From an uncultured bacterium (GTDB lineage: Bacteria > Verrucomicrobiota > Lentisphaeria > Victivallales > UBA1829): DNA of 64,000 nucleotides. The notes beneath the pieces are model-generated. The model saw nothing but the letters and a program-made list of their open reading frames with translations. It had not been told where the DNA came from and ran no database searches. A program made the translations under genes and the position numbers. Shown piece by piece: positions 32,012 to 40,513 of the stretch; the first letter of the stretch is position 1; each line of letters begins with the position of its first letter. The stretch lies in contig CACYHQ010000007.1 of the NCBI GenBank assembly GCA_902774245.1, positions 110,041 to 174,040 of the forward strand. Reading direction: 5' to 3'.

Positions 32012-32962
32012 ATGAGTGATTATGTTTTAACTGTTGAGAACGTGGTGAAATCGTTCGGGAAGTTCCGTGCGCTCGACGGCGCGTCGCTCTCCATTCCGAA
32101 AGGCACCATCTTCGGAATCATCGGCCCGAACGGGGCCGGGAAAAGCACGCTCCTGCGCATCGTGACCTCGCTGGCGCACCCGGATTCGGGGCGCGTGACG
32201 GTGAACGGCATCGACGTGGAATCGTATCCGAAAAAGGCGCTGAAGGGGACCGGGGCGATCGTGGATTCGCCTGCATTCTACCCCGACCTTACCGCGGGCC
32301 AGAACCTCGACATCCTGTCGCGCGGCACGGGCAAACGCTACAAGGCGCGCCGCGAGGAACTGTCGGAATACACCGGCATCGCGGGCTGGCTGAACCACCG
32401 CGTACGCGAGTTCTCGCTCGGCATGAAACAGCGTCTGGCGATCACGCTGGCGCTCCTGCCGGATTCGCATTTCGTGATCCTGGACGAGCCGACGAACGGG
32501 CTTGACCCGAACGGCATCGTGGACATCCGGACGTTGATCCGCAACCTCGGTTCCGACCTCGGAAAGACCGTGCTGGTCACCAGCCATATGCTCGGCGAGA
32601 TCGAAAAGATCTGCTCGAATATTGCCATCCTGAACCACGGAAAGATCGCCGCGCAGGGGCCCATGGAGGAAATCCTGCGGCGTTCGCCCGTGACGCTCAT
32701 CCGCGCCACCGAACCCGGCCGCGCCGAAGCCCTCCTGAAGGAGACGTTCGGCCCGCGCATCCTGTCCATTAAGCAGCCGGAGGACGCGCCCGGCGTTCTG
32801 CGCGTGGAAACGGAATCGGAATGTGCCGCTGAGCTGAACGAAACGCTCGTGAAAAACGGGTTCGCGGTCTCCATGCTCGAAAACGAGCCGGACCGCCTGG
32901 AACGCCTCTTCCTGGAGCTGACCGGAAAGGAATCCGGCGTGAGAAACGAGGTGCGCTCATGA
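32012..32962 (+). CDS. ABC transporter ATP-binding protein
   Basis: A 316-residue ABC ATPase of the DrrA/CcmA class. Walker A is GPNGAGKST (about 37-45), signature EFSLGMKQRLAIT, Walker B FVILDEPTNGLDPNG, and the switch His lies in VLVTSHML. The C-terminal 90 residues (SPVTLIRATEPGRAEALLKETFG...) form the extra domain typical of ABC-2 exporter ATPases. It pairs with the permease whose ATG overlaps its stop (32959-32962). The upstream GyrI-like protein may sense the exported compound. Substrate unknown. Confidence 0.92.
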   Translation: MSDYVLTVENVVKSFGKFRALDGASLSIPKGTIFGIIGPNGAGKSTLLRIVTSLAHPDSGRVTVNGIDVESYPKKALKGTGAIVDSPAFYPDLTAGQNLDILSRGTGKRYKARREELSEYTGIAGWLNHRVREFSLGMKQRLAITLALLPDSHFVILDEPTNGLDPNGIVDIRTLIRNLGSDLGKTVLVTSHMLGEIEKICSNIAILNHGKIAAQGPMEEILRRSPVTLIRATEPGRAEALLKETFGPRILSIKQPEDAPGVLRVETESECAAELNETLVKNGFAVSMLENEPDRLERLFLELTGKESGVRNEVRS

Positions 32963-33840
32963 TCCTGTCGATCTACCATGAAATCGTGAAGATGGCGTCC
33001 CAGAAGAAGCATTACATCATGCTGCTCGGGTTCGCGTTTCTGATGGTCCTGATGGTCTTTGTCTACTGGAAATTCCAGAACAGGTTTTCCGATATGACGG
33101 GAGGAATGGTGAACGGTATGTCGCCCCTCATGAAGGTGATGGTTCCGGATCCGAAGAAGCTCTGCGACGGACTGATGTTCGCGCGCTTTTCCTGCCAGAT
33201 CCTGTTCCTGGTCCTGATGCCCATTTTCGCGTTCATGTTCGCGGGCGAGGCCATCGCATGCGAACAGCAGGACGGTACGCTGCGGGCGTATCTCTCGCGC
33301 GGGTTCTCGCGCACGCAGTTCGTGATCGCGAAGTTCATCGCCGTGTTCCTCGTCATCCTGTTCTACTCGATGCTGTTCGCGGCGCTGACGATGCTGATCG
33401 GCATCGTATTCTTCGGAATATCGAAAATGCAGATCACCCTGTTCATGGGCGTTCCGTGGGAATTTTCCTCGAGCGGGCTGGTCAGTGCGAAGAAGGCCAT
33501 TGCATCCTATTACCTCGCCACGCTTTATTCCGCGTTCGCGATGTCCGCGATCAGCTCGGTGTCGTTCATGATCTCGGCCTTCGTGAAGCGCATGACCGTG
33601 GCGGCGACCGGCGGCCTGGTGTTCTTTTTCGTGAGCCTGATCATGCAGCTCGCATTTTCCGATCTCATCGAGGACATCAGGCCGTTCCTCATCACGCGCG
33701 TGCTGGACGGTTATTCGCAGATGTTCACCATCGACGCCGTCAACTGGGACAGCATCATCAAATCGTTCTCCGTGATGTGCATCTACTGGTCGGTCTGCGT
33801 CGCGACACCGGTGGTGGTGCTGAACATGAAGGAATACTGA
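32959..33840 (+). CDS. ABC-2 family transporter permease
   Basis: A 293-residue membrane protein with about six helices (HYIMLLGFAFLMVLMVFVYW, QILFLVLMPIFAFMFAGEAIA, FIAVFLVILFYSMLFAAL and others). EQQDGTLRAYLSRGFSRTQFVIAKFIA is the ABC-2 EGT-like motif region. It overlaps the ATPase gene by four bases and so forms a two-component exporter. A terminator follows. Confidence 0.9.
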   Translation: MILSIYHEIVKMASQKKHYIMLLGFAFLMVLMVFVYWKFQNRFSDMTGGMVNGMSPLMKVMVPDPKKLCDGLMFARFSCQILFLVLMPIFAFMFAGEAIACEQQDGTLRAYLSRGFSRTQFVIAKFIAVFLVILFYSMLFAALTMLIGIVFFGISKMQITLFMGVPWEFSSSGLVSAKKAIASYYLATLYSAFAMSAISSVSFMISAFVKRMTVAATGGLVFFFVSLIMQLAFSDLIEDIRPFLITRVLDGYSQMFTIDAVNWDSIIKSFSVMCIYWSVCVATPVVVLNMKEY

Positions 33841-33873
33841 TCCTTTTCCCTCTTCCTCCGCCTGTGAACTGAA

Positions 33874-33919
33874 GTTCCGTTTTTTCGTGGAAATCCGCTG
33901 AAAAGACGGAACATTTTTT
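33874..33919 (+). terminator. intrinsic terminator after the ABC-2 operon
   Basis: GTTCCGT (33874-33880) pairs with ACGGAAC (33906-33912), followed by ATTTTTTCC. The loop is large (about 25 bases). Confidence 0.55.
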
Positions 33920-34011
33920 CCGGACAATGGTCTAATCCTTTATCCGGCGGAAAGAGTTTTCCTCTTCCTTTTCCGCCCGGTTTTGAACCCATTCAGGAGA
34001 AAGGTTTGACT

Positions 34012-34713
34012 ATGCTGAAATCTCTTTTCCGCGGCGGACTCGTGCTCGCCGCATCGCTCTGCACTGTCCTGTTCACGTCCTGCGGGGTTACCCCGCTGTA
34101 TTACCCGCCGATCGACGACAATACTTCCGCCGAGATGTTCGACGCCGGGACCAGCGCGGCGCTGCTGAAGGCCGGGATGTTCAAAGCGACCGATGAAAAC
34201 ATCAAAGTCGTGTTCGGCGAGTACAAGGACGGAGCCAACAAGGATCTTGAATCCGCCGTGAAAAAGAACTTCGACGGATGCCTCGTGCGCGGCATGGTGA
34301 CGATGATCGACGACGACAAGGAAAAAGGCCCGGTCGAAACGTGGCTGCCCGTGGTCGTCGCGCCGTTCAAACAGGGGGATTCGCTGTTCTTCTTCATGGC
34401 GCTCGACAATCTGTACATCATGGAGAAGGCCAAGCTCAACCCCGAGTATATTTTCATGATGAAGCCGTATTCGTACATCCTGAAGGCGGACCCGAAGGAC
34501 GGCGGCTGGGAGATCGGATTCGTGCAGTTCGCCACGACCGGGCTGGAGGTCAAGAAGGTGACGGACAGAGCGCAGATCGACAAGGACGGCACGGTGCTGA
34601 ATCCGCCCGCCGAAGTGCTGGAAATGCTGAAAGATCCGAAGAATTACGAGATCGTCGCGAAAATGACTTTCCTGCCCGTTAAAAACGCGGAAGAGAAGCC
34701 CGCACAGAAGTAA
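34012..34713 (+). CDS. putative lipoprotein
   Basis: A 233-residue lipoprotein. The ATG at 34012 has AGGAGAAAGG seven bases upstream; an in-frame TTG at 34006 is inside that site and is rejected. The signal peptide MLKSLFRGGLVLAASLCTVLFTSC ends in lipobox FTSC. The mature part is acidic with mixed strands (GVTPLYYPPIDDNTSAEMF, KNFDGCLVRGMVTMIDDDKEKG, YILKADPKDGGWEIGFVQFATTG). No family is recognised. It stands alone between terminators on both sides. Confidence 0.78.
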   Translation: MLKSLFRGGLVLAASLCTVLFTSCGVTPLYYPPIDDNTSAEMFDAGTSAALLKAGMFKATDENIKVVFGEYKDGANKDLESAVKKNFDGCLVRGMVTMIDDDKEKGPVETWLPVVVAPFKQGDSLFFFMALDNLYIMEKAKLNPEYIFMMKPYSYILKADPKDGGWEIGFVQFATTGLEVKKVTDRAQIDKDGTVLNPPAEVLEMLKDPKNYEIVAKMTFLPVKNAEEKPAQK

Positions 34714-34744
34714 AGACAAGCCGTTTTCCAAATAGAAGTTTCCG

Positions 34745-34783
34745 CGCCCCGTTCCGGCATGTTCCGGCGGGGCGTTCTTCTTG
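34745..34783 (+). terminator. intrinsic terminator after the lipoprotein gene
   Basis: CGCCCCG (34745-34751) pairs with CGGGGCG (34768-34774), then TTCTTCTTG. Confidence 0.65.
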
Positions 34784-34901
34784 TTCATATATCCTCATCC
34801 GCATTAGACATTTTTGTTTGTCGCATAATCCGAAATGCAAAAAAACGGCATGTTTGAAGCGGTTTTCTTCCGGTTTTTTTCAAAAAAAAGGGCAGGGGAA
34901 G

Positions 34902-34929
34902 TTGAAAAAAAGGAAAAATGGGCTACATT
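34902..34929 (+). promoter_or_regulatory. promoter for the hflC operon
   Basis: TTGAAA (34902-34907), 16 A/G-rich bases, GC then TACATT (34924-34929). Confidence 0.55.
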
Positions 34930-35033
34930 ATAGGATGTATTCGTGTGCGCGGGCGTATGATGCCCTCGCGCCGGATTGATAAATTGAATTGCAACTAATT
35001 ACATAACAACAACTTGAAACGGAGACCCGGATC

Positions 35034-35972
35034 ATGAAAGATGCACCGAAGCCTGAAAAGAAAAAAGGCTACTATCTTCCCACCATCCTCCTCGGCATTA
35101 TCGTGGCGGCTATTTTCCTGCTGGCGATTTTCACCTACCAGGTGCCTGCCACGGAACGCGCCCTCGTCCTGACGATGGGCAAAATCACGAAGGAGGCCGA
35201 GCCCGGGCTTCATCTGCGCCTGCCGCTTCCCTTCCAGCAGGTGATCCGCTACGACATCCGCAAACGCCCGTTCGACGGCAACATCGGCCACCTCGAAGAG
35301 ACGACCACGCGCGACCAGAAGCAGGTCGTGATCGGACTGAACGTGATCTACCGGATCAAGGACCTGAAGCGTTTCAAGGAAGCCGCTCCGAAACTCGAAA
35401 CCGCGCTGGGCTATCTCGGCGGACGCATGCGCACGGCGAAGGCCGCGGTCGTCGGCAAGTACGACTACGATCAACTCATCAACACCGATCCCGAGCTGAT
35501 GAAGATCGAGCAGATGCGCGCCGAGATCCTCGAAATGATCGCGCCCGACGTGATGGAGAAATACGGTCTTGAGGTCAGCGACGTGCTGTTCTCGTCCATC
35601 GGCGTCCCTGAGAAGACCGCGGCCGCCATCGCCAGCCGTATGAAACAGGAACGCGAGACGGAAGCCGCCCGCAAGCGCGACGAAGGCAAGACGAAGGCGG
35701 AGGAGATCCGCACGCTCGCCAACACGGAGAAGAGCAAGATGATTACGCAGGCTCAGGCCAAGGCGAAAGCCCTGATGGCCGAAGGCGACGCCGAAGCCGC
35801 TTCCTACTACGCCGTGTTCACGAAGGAACCCGAACTCGCGACGTTCCTCCGCAAACTTCAGGCCATGAAGAAGATCCTGTCCTCGAAGTCCACGCTGATC
35901 CTCAGCACCGAGTCCGCTCCGTTCGACGTCCTGAACGGCACGTCCGATTCGTTCGCCGCGGAGAAGAAATAA
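35034..35972 (+). CDS. hflC: SPFH/band 7 membrane protein, HflC-like
   Basis: A 312-residue protein with one N-terminal membrane helix (14-35, PTILLGIIVAAIFLLAIFTY) and a periplasmic SPFH domain: VPATERALVLTMGKITKEAEPGLHLRLPLPFQQV, with a long coiled-coil region from about 205 (KQERETEAARKRDEGKTKAEEIRTLANTEK...). HflC with HflK forms a cage around FtsH and moderates its proteolysis; ftsH itself lies at the left end of this window, 35 kb away. Order here is hflC then hflK, the reverse of E. coli. The next gene begins 12 bases downstream. Confidence 0.85.
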   Translation: MKDAPKPEKKKGYYLPTILLGIIVAAIFLLAIFTYQVPATERALVLTMGKITKEAEPGLHLRLPLPFQQVIRYDIRKRPFDGNIGHLEETTTRDQKQVVIGLNVIYRIKDLKRFKEAAPKLETALGYLGGRMRTAKAAVVGKYDYDQLINTDPELMKIEQMRAEILEMIAPDVMEKYGLEVSDVLFSSIGVPEKTAAAIASRMKQERETEAARKRDEGKTKAEEIRTLANTEKSKMITQAQAKAKALMAEGDAEAASYYAVFTKEPELATFLRKLQAMKKILSSKSTLILSTESAPFDVLNGTSDSFAAEKK

Positions 35973-35984
35973 GGAGCGTCCGGC

Positions 35985-37169
35985 ATGGCTGAAGAATTGA
36001 AACAGACAGCATCCGGCGGACCGGGCGAAGGCCAGCTCAAGACTGGCGTGGACTTCCTGTCCCGTGCGCTGAAGATGTTTTTTGGTATCCTGGCGGCGTT
36101 CATCATTGTGTCGCTGGGATGGTTCCTGGTTTTCGGCGGTTCGTTCATCGTGGATACGACCACGGAGAGCGTGATCGTACTCCAGTTCGGCAAGTTCAAA
36201 CAGGAGTGCAAGGAGGGCTGGCACTGGTTCCTGCCGTCCCCCGTGAACCGCATCGTCCGCATCCCGATCAACAAGCAGGAGATCACCAGCTTGGCGTTCA
36301 TGCCGATGGACGCGGAGTTCCTGTACTACCAGGGGGTGAAGGCCGACGGGACCGGGCCCTCGGAAGTGAACGAGAAGCTCGTCCCCGGCGTCGACGGCTA
36401 TGTGCTGCTCGGGAACAACTCGATCCTGCACTGCGAATGGGTGATGACCTACCGCGTGACCGATCCGCAGAAGTTCTACCTGACCTGCCTGAGTACGGAC
36501 GCGACCGACAATCCCTCGGCGACCGACACGTCCAAAGGCCAGACCGCCTCGCTCGGCACGGCGCGCGTCATGCTGAAGAACCTGCTCGACGACGTGGTGA
36601 TCTCCGCCAGCGCCGTGCAGAATCTGGAGACGACCTACTACGACAGAGCGAAGTATGAACAGACCGTGAAGCAGTCTCTCGTGGACCGCATCGCGGCCAT
36701 GGATATCGGCATCACGCTCGAAAACCTCACGCTCAAGATCGCCGCGCCCCCGATCGTCACGATCCCGTCGTTCCAGGAGCTGCTGCTCTCCGAGACCGAC
36801 GCCGAACGCGTGGTTGAAGAGGCGCGGACGTACAGCGTGGAACAGGAGAACCTGGCGAAGTCCGAATCCGCGAAGATCCTCGCGGATGCCGGGGCGTACA
36901 AGCTCCGCGTGGTGAAGGAAGTCGCCGCCGACGCGTCGTATTTCGATGAGATTTATGCCCAGTACAGCAAGAACAAAAAGGCGACGCTCGTGTCGCTCTT
37001 CTCCGACACACTGGCGGAGGCGATCGCGCCCGTTCAGGACAAGTTCATCGTGGACGTGAAGGGCGGCGGCCAGTCCGTGCTCTGGCTGAAGGTCAATCAG
37101 GAACCCCTGCAGCAGCGCGCCGCAAGCGCGCCCGCTGGTGCGGGCGGCGGTCCGGCGAAGGAGGAGTAA
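35985..37169 (+). CDS. hflK: SPFH/band 7 membrane protein, HflK-like
   Basis: A 394-residue partner of the preceding HflC-like protein. A membrane helix lies at about 33-53 (FFGILAAFIIVSLGWFLVFGG), then the SPFH domain (TTTESVIVLQFGKFKQECKEGWHWFLPSPVNR) with an insertion (about 110-140) relative to HflC, and a C-terminal helical region (VVEEARTYSVEQENLAKSESAKILADAGAYKL). The end is Ala/Gly-rich. Classic HflK assigns from the GxHWxxP pattern; here GWHWFLPSP fits. It ends two bases before the P-type ATPase gene, so the SPFH pair belongs to a metal-transport and ABC operon. Confidence 0.82.
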   Translation: MAEELKQTASGGPGEGQLKTGVDFLSRALKMFFGILAAFIIVSLGWFLVFGGSFIVDTTTESVIVLQFGKFKQECKEGWHWFLPSPVNRIVRIPINKQEITSLAFMPMDAEFLYYQGVKADGTGPSEVNEKLVPGVDGYVLLGNNSILHCEWVMTYRVTDPQKFYLTCLSTDATDNPSATDTSKGQTASLGTARVMLKNLLDDVVISASAVQNLETTYYDRAKYEQTVKQSLVDRIAAMDIGITLENLTLKIAAPPIVTIPSFQELLLSETDAERVVEEARTYSVEQENLAKSESAKILADAGAYKLRVVKEVAADASYFDEIYAQYSKNKKATLVSLFSDTLAEAIAPVQDKFIVDVKGGGQSVLWLKVNQEPLQQRAASAPAGAGGGPAKEE

Positions 37170-37171
37170 TC

Positions 37172-39268
37172 ATGGCTGACGAACTGAAAATGGAAAATCC
37201 CGCCGTGGAATTGCAGGAAGTCTGCGCGTGCGGTCATCATCATGACCACGATCACCACGATCACGAGCATCATCACGACCACGACCATGACTGCGGCTGC
37301 GGCCACGACCACGATCCCGACGAGCCGACCCGCTGCATCTCCTGCGGCGCGCCCATCGGCGAAGGCGTCGGACACTCCCGTTCCATGGGGCGGGCGTCGT
37401 TCGCGTTCGTCGGCGGCTTCCTGATCGTGAACTCGTATCTGCTGTCCTGGCTCTTCCCGGACGAGACGTTCGCCGCGAACTTGAGCGCCGCGATCGGCGC
37501 GGTCACGCTGGCTCTGCCGATCGTCGTGACGGCCATCCGCGACCTGATCGAAGGACGCGTTTATATGAACGAACTCGTCGCGCTGGCGATCCTCGCGGCG
37601 TTCGCGTCCGGCGATTTCCGCACGGCGGGCATCGTGGCGTTCTTCCTGCTCATCACGATCATCATCGAATCCCACACCGCCAGCGGCGCGCAGCGTTCCA
37701 TCGAGGAACTGATCCGGCTGACGCCGCGCACGGCGCACAAGATCGGCGAGGACGGGGAGACGGACGTTTCCGTGCGCGACCTGGCGCTGAACGATATCAT
37801 CAGCGTTCGTCCCGGCGAAAACTTCCCGGTCGACGGCGTGATCGTCCGCGGCGAAAGCGCCGTGAACCAGGCGTCCATCACCGGCGAATCCATGCCGGAG
37901 GACAAGAACGCGGGCGACGAGGTGTACGCCGGTACGCTGAATATCTCCGGCAGCCTCGAAGTGCGCGTGACGCGTCTCGGCAAGGACACCACGCTCGGCA
38001 AGGTCGAGCAGATGATCCGGTCCGCGGAACGCAACAAGACGCCGTTCGTGCGCATCATCGACCGTTACGCGGGCTACTACACGCCCACGATCCTGATGCT
38101 GGCGATCATCACGTGGTGGCTCCCCGGCGGGAGCATGGACCGCGTGATCTCCCTTCTCGTGATCTCCTGCCCGTGCGCCGTGGTGCTGGCGACTCCGACG
38201 ACCATCGTGGCCGCCGTTGCCGCGGCCGCGCGTCTGGGCGTGCTCATCAAGAACATCAACCACCTGGAACTCGCCGGAAAGATCCGCACGGTCGTGTTCG
38301 ACAAGACCGGCACGCTGACCGAGGGCGAACTCTCCGTGGCGCGCCTGAACCCCGTGGCGGAGGGCGTCGAGCCCGCCGAACTCCTGCTGACCGCGATCTC
38401 GCTGGAAGCCCACAGCAACCACCCGACCGCGCAGGCGCTCCAGCGCCTTGCCGCCGAGGTCGGCATCCCGGCGAAACCGGTGTCCGGATTCCAGGAAGTC
38501 CCCGGCAAGGGCGTCATCGCCATGCTGGACGGCAAACGCGTACTCGTCGGGCGTCCGGTCTGGCTGGAGAGCGTCGGCGTGGCGCTGCCCGCGGTCGACG
38601 CGAAGGAACACGAGACGATGAGCGTGGTGTATGTGGCGGTCGAGGATAAGGTGATCGGCTGGATCGGCTTCAAGGACAAGATTCGTTCCGAGGCTGCCGC
38701 CGCCATCAACGAACTCAAGTCCATCGGCGTGACCCGCTGCGCCATGGTGACCGGCGACCGCGGCAGCGTGGCCGTCTCCATCGCGGCCCAGCTCAGCATC
38801 GACGACATCCGCAGCGACTGCCTGCCGGAAACGAAGGTCGCCTACGTGGAAGAAGTCAAGAAGACTTCGACCGTGGCGGTGGTCGGCGACGGCGTGAACG
38901 ACGCGCCCGCGCTGGCGGCCGGCGACCTCGGCATCGCCATGGGCGCCATCGGCAGCGACATCGCCATCAACAGCGCCAGCATCGCGCTCATGACTAACGA
39001 CCTGCGTCGCGTGCCGTTCCTGATCGTCCTTTCCCGCAAGACGAGCGCGATCATGTACCAGAACCTGGCGTTCGGCCTGACGTTCGTGCTCTGCGGCATC
39101 ATCCTGTCCGTCTTCGGACGCATGGACCCGATCGCCGCGGCTGCCCTGCACACGGTCAGTACGCTGATCGTCATCTTCAACAGCGCGCGTCTGGTCCGCA
39201 CGGGCGAAGACCTGACTTCGGACAGCGGCGCGGCCGTGCAGAAATCCACGGCAGGCGGAGAGGAATAA
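37172..39268 (+). CDS. heavy-metal P1B-type ATPase with His/Cys-rich N-terminus
   Basis: A 698-residue metal-exporting ATPase. Residues 22-47 are a run of His/Asp interrupted by Cys-Gly-Cys, followed by a CISC pair (55-58), so metal is bound by a flexible His/Cys tail rather than an HMA domain. Helices start at about 77. The core has TGES (237-240), CPC in ISCPCAVVLATPT (331-343), the phosphorylation site DKTGTLT (377-383), SNHPTAQAL and GDGVNDAPALAAGDLGIAMG. CPC plus a His-rich tail and no HMA domain suggests Zn/Cd/Co rather than Cu, which is inference. The gene lies two bases after hflK and three before an ABC ATPase. Confidence 0.93.
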   Translation: MADELKMENPAVELQEVCACGHHHDHDHHDHEHHHDHDHDCGCGHDHDPDEPTRCISCGAPIGEGVGHSRSMGRASFAFVGGFLIVNSYLLSWLFPDETFAANLSAAIGAVTLALPIVVTAIRDLIEGRVYMNELVALAILAAFASGDFRTAGIVAFFLLITIIIESHTASGAQRSIEELIRLTPRTAHKIGEDGETDVSVRDLALNDIISVRPGENFPVDGVIVRGESAVNQASITGESMPEDKNAGDEVYAGTLNISGSLEVRVTRLGKDTTLGKVEQMIRSAERNKTPFVRIIDRYAGYYTPTILMLAIITWWLPGGSMDRVISLLVISCPCAVVLATPTTIVAAVAAAARLGVLIKNINHLELAGKIRTVVFDKTGTLTEGELSVARLNPVAEGVEPAELLLTAISLEAHSNHPTAQALQRLAAEVGIPAKPVSGFQEVPGKGVIAMLDGKRVLVGRPVWLESVGVALPAVDAKEHETMSVVYVAVEDKVIGWIGFKDKIRSEAAAAINELKSIGVTRCAMVTGDRGSVAVSIAAQLSIDDIRSDCLPETKVAYVEEVKKTSTVAVVGDGVNDAPALAAGDLGIAMGAIGSDIAINSASIALMTNDLRRVPFLIVLSRKTSAIMYQNLAFGLTFVLCGIILSVFGRMDPIAAAALHTVSTLIVIFNSARLVRTGEDLTSDSGAAVQKSTAGGEE

Positions 39269-39271
39269 GCC

Positions 39272-40507
39272 ATGGCGGAGGCAGTGAAAACGGCGGAAAA
39301 GTCCGCATCCGAGCGCCCTGTGGTGGTGAGCGCGGTCGGCCTGACGAAGGTCTTCCGCGATTTCTGGAACCGCCCGAAGGCGAAAGCCGTTAACGACATC
39401 GATTTCGAGGTCCGCGAGGGCGAAGTGGTCGGTCTGCTCGGCCCGAACGGGTCCGGCAAGTCCACGACCGTGAAAATGCTCCTCGGTCTGCTGTACCCGA
39501 CCGGAGGCCGCCTGACCGTGTTCGGCAAGTCGCCGCGTGACGTCGAGAACAAGAAACTCATCGGGTATCTGCCCGAGGAAACATACCTTTACAAATACCT
39601 GACCGCGTTTGAAACGCTGGACTTCTTCGCCTCTCTCTTCGGGCTCTCGAAGGAGGAGCGCACCCGCCGGTGCGACCAGCTGCTCGACATGGTCGGCCTG
39701 GCGCACGCCCGGAACCGTCCCGTCGGCGAGTTTTCGAAGGGCATGGCGCGCCGTATCGGTCTGGCGCAGGCCATGATCAACGACCCGGCGTTCCTGATCC
39801 TCGACGAACCGACGTCCGGCCTGGACCCGCTCGGCTGCCGCGAGGTGAAGGACCTCATCAAGCTCCTGAAGAAACGCGGCAAGACAGTGATCGTGACCAG
39901 CCATCTGCTCAGCGACGTGGAGGAAGTCTGCGACCGCATCATCGTGCTGTACGGCGGACGCATCCGCGCCAACGGCGGCATGGAGGACCTGCTCACCATC
40001 CGCACGAACGACACCATCACCGTGCCGCGCCTGCCGGAGGAGGCGCTCGAACGCATCCGCCGGATCGTCCGCGAGAGCGTCCCGGACGGAGAAATGTCCG
40101 TGGCGCATCCGCACATGTCGCTGGAGGATTTCTTCGTGGACATCGTGAACGAGGCGAAGAAGGAAAGCCTCGAAACATCCGGTTCGCGGTCGGGCGGCGC
40201 CATCGCCGAATACCTCACCACCGGGGACAAGGAGCACGATGCGAAGGCCGTGCTTGATTCGCTGACACGCGAGGAGGAGACTCCGGCGCAGACGCTCGCG
40301 AAGAAGATGGAAGAGGACGCCGCGAAGGCCGAGGAAGAGGCCGCCAAGAAGCGTCAGGACGAACTGTTCGCCAAACTCCAGGCGTCTGCTCCCGCTTCCG
40401 AGGAGGAGAAATCCCGTCAGGCGCAGCAGGAGATCGAGGCGAAGATGTCGGAGGCGAACCGCAAACTCAAGGATTTGCTGACGAATCCGACGGACAGGAA
40501 AGACTGA
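39272..40507 (+). CDS. ABC transporter ATP-binding protein with long charged C-terminal extension
   Basis: A 411-residue ATPase. Residues 18-255 are the nucleotide-binding domain with Walker A GPNGSGKST (57-65), signature GEFSKGMARRIGLAQ, Walker B AFLILDEPTSGLDP, and switch VIVTSHLL. The rest (about 300-411) is a Lys/Glu/Ala-rich coiled coil (KKMEEDAAKAEEEAAKKRQ, QQEIEAKMSEANRKLKDLL), not part of the usual ABC-2 ATPase. It pairs with the permease six bases downstream. It may couple the exporter to the SPFH cage or a cytosolic partner; that is speculation. Confidence 0.9.
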   Translation: MAEAVKTAEKSASERPVVVSAVGLTKVFRDFWNRPKAKAVNDIDFEVREGEVVGLLGPNGSGKSTTVKMLLGLLYPTGGRLTVFGKSPRDVENKKLIGYLPEETYLYKYLTAFETLDFFASLFGLSKEERTRRCDQLLDMVGLAHARNRPVGEFSKGMARRIGLAQAMINDPAFLILDEPTSGLDPLGCREVKDLIKLLKKRGKTVIVTSHLLSDVEEVCDRIIVLYGGRIRANGGMEDLLTIRTNDTITVPRLPEEALERIRRIVRESVPDGEMSVAHPHMSLEDFFVDIVNEAKKESLETSGSRSGGAIAEYLTTGDKEHDAKAVLDSLTREEETPAQTLAKKMEEDAAKAEEEAAKKRQDELFAKLQASAPASEEEKSRQAQQEIEAKMSEANRKLKDLLTNPTDRKD

Positions 40508-40513
40508 CGCACG

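Larger units (their letters stand above)
34714..35033 (+). other. 320-base intergenic region before hflC
   Basis: Holds the terminator of the lipoprotein gene (34745-34783), an AT-rich stretch with A- and T-runs, the hflC promoter (34902-34929) and a leader of about 100 bases ending in the SD ACGGAGACC. No small ORF or RNA gene was seen in it. Confidence 0.6.
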
